Positions 13,990 through 16,313 of a DNA stretch of 16,313 nt are shown here, piece after piece (position 1 is the stretch's first letter; each line of letters begins with the position of its first letter). The stretch comes from Ruminococcaceae bacterium UBA6364 (GTDB lineage Bacteria; Bacillota; Clostridia; Oscillospirales; Acutalibacteraceae). The notes under the pieces were generated by a model. The model was not told where the DNA came from, ran no database searches, and saw nothing but the letters and a program-made list of their open reading frames with translations. The position numbers and the translations under genes are program-made. Location: positions 1-16,313 of the forward strand of contig DJRI01000020.1 in assembly GCA_002440045.1 (NCBI GenBank), written 5' to 3'.

Positions 13990-15651
13990 ATGAAAAAAGC
14001 TGTTAAAATCATCGCGGTAATTCTTGTTGTTGCCGTAATACTGTGCGGCGCAACGTTTTTTGCCGCCGAAAAATCCTCGGTAAAAGTAAAAATCGACGCC
14101 GCATCTTTGGGTGATGAGGTCGGCAACAAGGTCAGCAACATCAACGTCTGGGATATGGGCACGCAGTTTTATGACCCTAAAAAAGAAGAAAATAACGACG
14201 TTTTTGAGTTTGTGCGGTACATTCAGCTTATGCAGTGCACAGGCGGCACATACGAACGCGACCTTTTTAAAAATCCCGAAGACACATCTGTTTTGGACGA
14301 CTATGATTTTTCAAGGCTCGTTAAAAACTGCCGCGGCATATTAAGCCTCGGCGCAAAGCCGCATTTAAAGCTCGGCAGTGTGCCCGTTAAATTTACAGAC
14401 GGCTATGAAAACGGCGGGTTTGATATGAACGCGTTTCCGCCGGACGATTACGAGGTGTACTATAACTACATAAAAGCCATGGCTGAAAAGCTTGTTGAAG
14501 AGTTCGGAACAGACGAGCTTCTTACATGGCGCTTCGGTTGTATGACAGAGTATGAAAACGCCGACTGGTTCAAATCAAAAGACGGCGACCCGCAAAAAAG
14601 CGCCGAAAGCTATTGCAAGCTTTATGATTATACCGCGGCGGCGCTTTGCGACGTTTTAGGCGACGGTGTGTATATCGGCGCGCACAGTATGACCGTGACC
14701 GAAGGCCTTTGGGATGAAGAAATATTTATAAAACACGTTGCAACCGAAAAAAACTATAAAACAGGCAAGGTCGGCACGCCGATAAAATTCCTTTCTGCAT
14801 CGTTTTACGACACAAAGCCCGGCAAGTTCACAAAAGGCAAAACGCTTTCAGAGACGGTTGACTATCTTAGAAATACCGCCGAAAAATACGGGCTTCGGGA
14901 CCTCACTTACGGCATTGACGAGGGCAGAATACTCTACGGCAATGCAAAGGGTAAAGAGGACGACGCGCTTTTTAACAGAACGTGCGGCGACACATGGCAG
15001 GCGGCTTATGACGCACGCCTTTACAAGACCTGCATAGATAAGGATATAGAATATTTTTCTTCATGGGGCTACCTTACAGGCGGCGCGCTTTCGGGATACC
15101 CGATAATTTCATATTTCGTCGCTCAGAATACGGCGCTTTTTGACGGCTGCAAAAAGGTTTCGTCAAAAACCTCGTCTCTTAAAAAAATCGTCGGGGCAGA
15201 AGCCGATTGCGTTGCGCTTTACGATGAAGAAAACGAAACGCTTCGCGTTATGCTCTATAACTTCAAAAATGACGTCGATTATGACAAAGCGGTCGATTTC
15301 AAGCTTTCCCTGAACATTCCGCAGTTCGACGGCGAAGAGGTCAAAATTATTAAAAAGACCGTAAACGACGACTGCAATTTCTTTGACGAGTGGCGCGACG
15401 ACCGAAAGAAATATAATATTACCGACGATAAATTCAACTGGTCGCCCGACGACCCGTGCATTGACAGCACGGTAACGCTTTCTGACGAAGAGGCAAGAAG
15501 CACCTATGAAGCCGAGCTTCGCGACAGATATATTCAGTGTGCAAAGCTTACGCCCGAAAAGCTTGACGGCGTTGTAAGAGATTCGCTTCTCAAACTGAAT
15601 TTCACGGTCGGCGCTTCAAACGTCGTTTTCCTTGAAATAAGCAAGCGGTAG
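13990..15651 (+). CDS. Exported GH39-like TIM-barrel protein (putative glycoside hydrolase)
   Basis: A 553-residue protein with a positively charged N-terminus and a hydrophobic stretch at about residues 4-26, a signal peptide or membrane anchor. The Cys near residue 18 is preceded by VIL, not a lipobox. The body resembles GH39 / clan GH-A: a GGTYERDLF substrate-side loop, LKLGSVPVKF, a Tyr-rich helix, then WRFGCMTEYEN at 180-190 where the acid/base Glu would be E187, and LTYGIDEGRIL where E311 would be the nucleophile. The Asn that normally precedes the acid/base is Thr here, so activity may be altered. The last 150 residues look like a beta-sandwich. It follows the YcxB-like stop by 9 nt. 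Substrate unknown; an inactive binding protein is the alternative. Confidence 0.6.
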   Translation: MKKAVKIIAVILVVAVILCGATFFAAEKSSVKVKIDAASLGDEVGNKVSNINVWDMGTQFYDPKKEENNDVFEFVRYIQLMQCTGGTYERDLFKNPEDTSVLDDYDFSRLVKNCRGILSLGAKPHLKLGSVPVKFTDGYENGGFDMNAFPPDDYEVYYNYIKAMAEKLVEEFGTDELLTWRFGCMTEYENADWFKSKDGDPQKSAESYCKLYDYTAAALCDVLGDGVYIGAHSMTVTEGLWDEEIFIKHVATEKNYKTGKVGTPIKFLSASFYDTKPGKFTKGKTLSETVDYLRNTAEKYGLRDLTYGIDEGRILYGNAKGKEDDALFNRTCGDTWQAAYDARLYKTCIDKDIEYFSSWGYLTGGALSGYPIISYFVAQNTALFDGCKKVSSKTSSLKKIVGAEADCVALYDEENETLRVMLYNFKNDVDYDKAVDFKLSLNIPQFDGEEVKIIKKTVNDDCNFFDEWRDDRKKYNITDDKFNWSPDDPCIDSTVTLSDEEARSTYEAELRDRYIQCAKLTPEKLDGVVRDSLLKLNFTVGASNVVFLEISKR

Positions 15652-15680
15652 TTTTTGCCGGCACAAAAATATACCGCAAG

Positions 15681-15723
15681 AAAAATCCCCGTGATTCGGA
15701 AAAACCGTTTCACGGGGATTTTT
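15681..15723. terminator. Bidirectional terminator between convergent genes
   Basis: AAAAATCCCCGTGA (15681-15694) and TCACGGGGATTTTT (15710-15723) form a perfect 14-bp stem with a 15-nt loop that holds a nested CGG/CCG. The T-run on one strand and the A-run on the other allow it to stop the exported-protein gene and the convergent oxidoreductase gene. Confidence 0.9.
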
Positions 15724-15747
15724 AATGCATATTATCGGATTTTAAAA

Positions 15748-16313
15748 TTATATTTCGGGAATTTCAATTTCAATTTCCTTGCCAAGCTCTGCCGAGCGTG
15801 AAATACCGTCGATTATAGCCTGGTTATAAATAATCTGGCTTGAGGGAACGGGTGCGGGAAGATTGAATTCAATAGCGTCGATAAACGAGCGGATTTTTTT
15901 GTCGAAATTGTCGCCCTCGGAGTCAGCCTCGGGGATAATTGTTTCAACACATTCGCCCGCAATGTTGTGATAAAGCGTCATCGGGCCGCCGATAGAGCCG
16001 TTCCAGCATTCGGTTGAAGGAATGCGAAGACCGCCTTCCGTGCCGAGAATGATTGTGTCGCCGGGGGTGTTTATGTGCATAGCCCAGGCTATACGGAAGT
16101 CAAGAATAATGTCGTTTTCAAGACGAACAAAAGCCGCTGCGAAATCGTCAACGCCGAAAACCTCGGTGTATTCGGGCTTTTCAAGGTATTCGGGCTTTTT
16201 GCCGAAAAAGCCTGATTTATAGCCTGTTACGGTGAGGGGCTTCGGATAGCCGATTGCGTTAAGCACCATATCGAGTGAATAGCAGCCTATGTCGCCGAGA
16301 GCGCCGAGACCTG
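15748..16313 (-). CDS. Gfo/Idh/MocA family oxidoreductase, C-terminal part
   Basis: The minus-strand frame is open to the right edge and ends with TAA at 15750-15748, giving about 188 residues. It begins within GALGDIGCYSLDMVL, the conserved Gly-rich turn that starts the second half of the C-terminal domain in this family, and continues with VTGYKSGFF, a DDFAAAFVRLEN strand, LGTEGGLRIP and a final helix followed by an acidic tail EIEIEIPEI. The N-terminal NAD(P)-binding domain lies outside the window. The family oxidises or reduces sugars, sugar acids or inositols; the substrate cannot be named. It is not a close match to the GH109-like protein at 6509, which lacks this turn. It converges on the GH39-like gene with a shared terminator. 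Confidence 0.85.
   Translation of the reverse strand, partial: GLGALGDIGCYSLDMVLNAIGYPKPLTVTGYKSGFFGKKPEYLEKPEYTEVFGVDDFAAAFVRLENDIILDFRIAWAMHINTPGDTIILGTEGGLRIPSTECWNGSIGGPMTLYHNIAGECVETIIPEADSEGDNFDKKIRSFIDAIEFNLPAPVPSSQIIYNQAIIDGISRSAELGKEIEIEIPEI

Noticed and set aside
16180..16205. A short direct repeat of TATTCGGGCTTTT in the right-edge oxidoreductase
   Set aside because: It encodes a doubled KPEY segment inside a coding loop and is too short to indicate a mobile or repeat element.
1..16313. CRISPR array, tRNA, rRNA, insertion sequence or phage genes
   Set aside because: No regularly spaced repeats, no RNA-gene signatures and no transposase, integrase or phage-structural motifs were seen on either strand.

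Overview
The window reads as a metagenome-derived contig from gut-type Firmicutes (class Clostridia). The signs are Gram-positive Shine-Dalgarno sites, extended -10 promoters of the TGnTATAAT type, a c-di-AMP receptor of the PstA/DarA family, a YcxB-like membrane protein and a Clostridia-type Prs. No rRNA, tRNA, insertion sequence or CRISPR array is visible.

The most important observation is a change of genomic style inside der (5021-6364). Up to about 5545-5620 the DNA uses ATC/ATT for Ile and CTG for Leu. After that point it uses ATA freely, CTT for Leu and AAA for Lys. In der alone, ATA is 0 of 20 Ile codons before the switch and 9 of 21 after it. Every gene downstream keeps the second style. 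The switch falls at the conserved Walker A region of the second GTPase domain. A chimeric join of two Clostridia genomes through a conserved stretch of der is the simplest reading; a real homologous recombination is the alternative. Gene neighbourhoods should not be interpreted across about 5.6 kb.

Left part (1-5.6 kb): a 5'-complete but window-truncated prs on the minus strand with a roughly 200-nt hairpin-rich leader; a divergent radical SAM/SPASM enzyme (1128-2528) behind a possible 20-codon upstream ORF and a hairpin touching its ribosome binding site; a strong terminator; an MFS transporter (2719-3873) followed closely by a cysteine-rich U32-like protein (3914-4807); then the promoter and first half of der.

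Right part (5.6-16.3 kb): the second half of der and its terminator, then three apparent transcription units. Unit 1 (6.45-10.1 kb) holds a GH109-like NAD-dependent protein, a BadF/NAGK-family sugar kinase and a GH4 phospho-glycosidase, which suggests a cytoplasmic pathway that phosphorylates and cleaves sugar conjugates by NAD-type chemistry. Unit 2 (10.2-13.35 kb) holds a full-length ABC exporter with an unusual N-terminal domain and zinc ribbon, a DUF1854 protein and a DarA/PstA c-di-AMP receptor, each behind a GGGGGA ribosome site. Unit 3 (13.4-15.7 kb), possibly read through from unit 2 or started by an internal promoter, holds a YcxB-like membrane protein and an exported GH39-like TIM-barrel protein. 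A bidirectional terminator separates it from a convergent Gfo/Idh/MocA oxidoreductase cut by the right edge.
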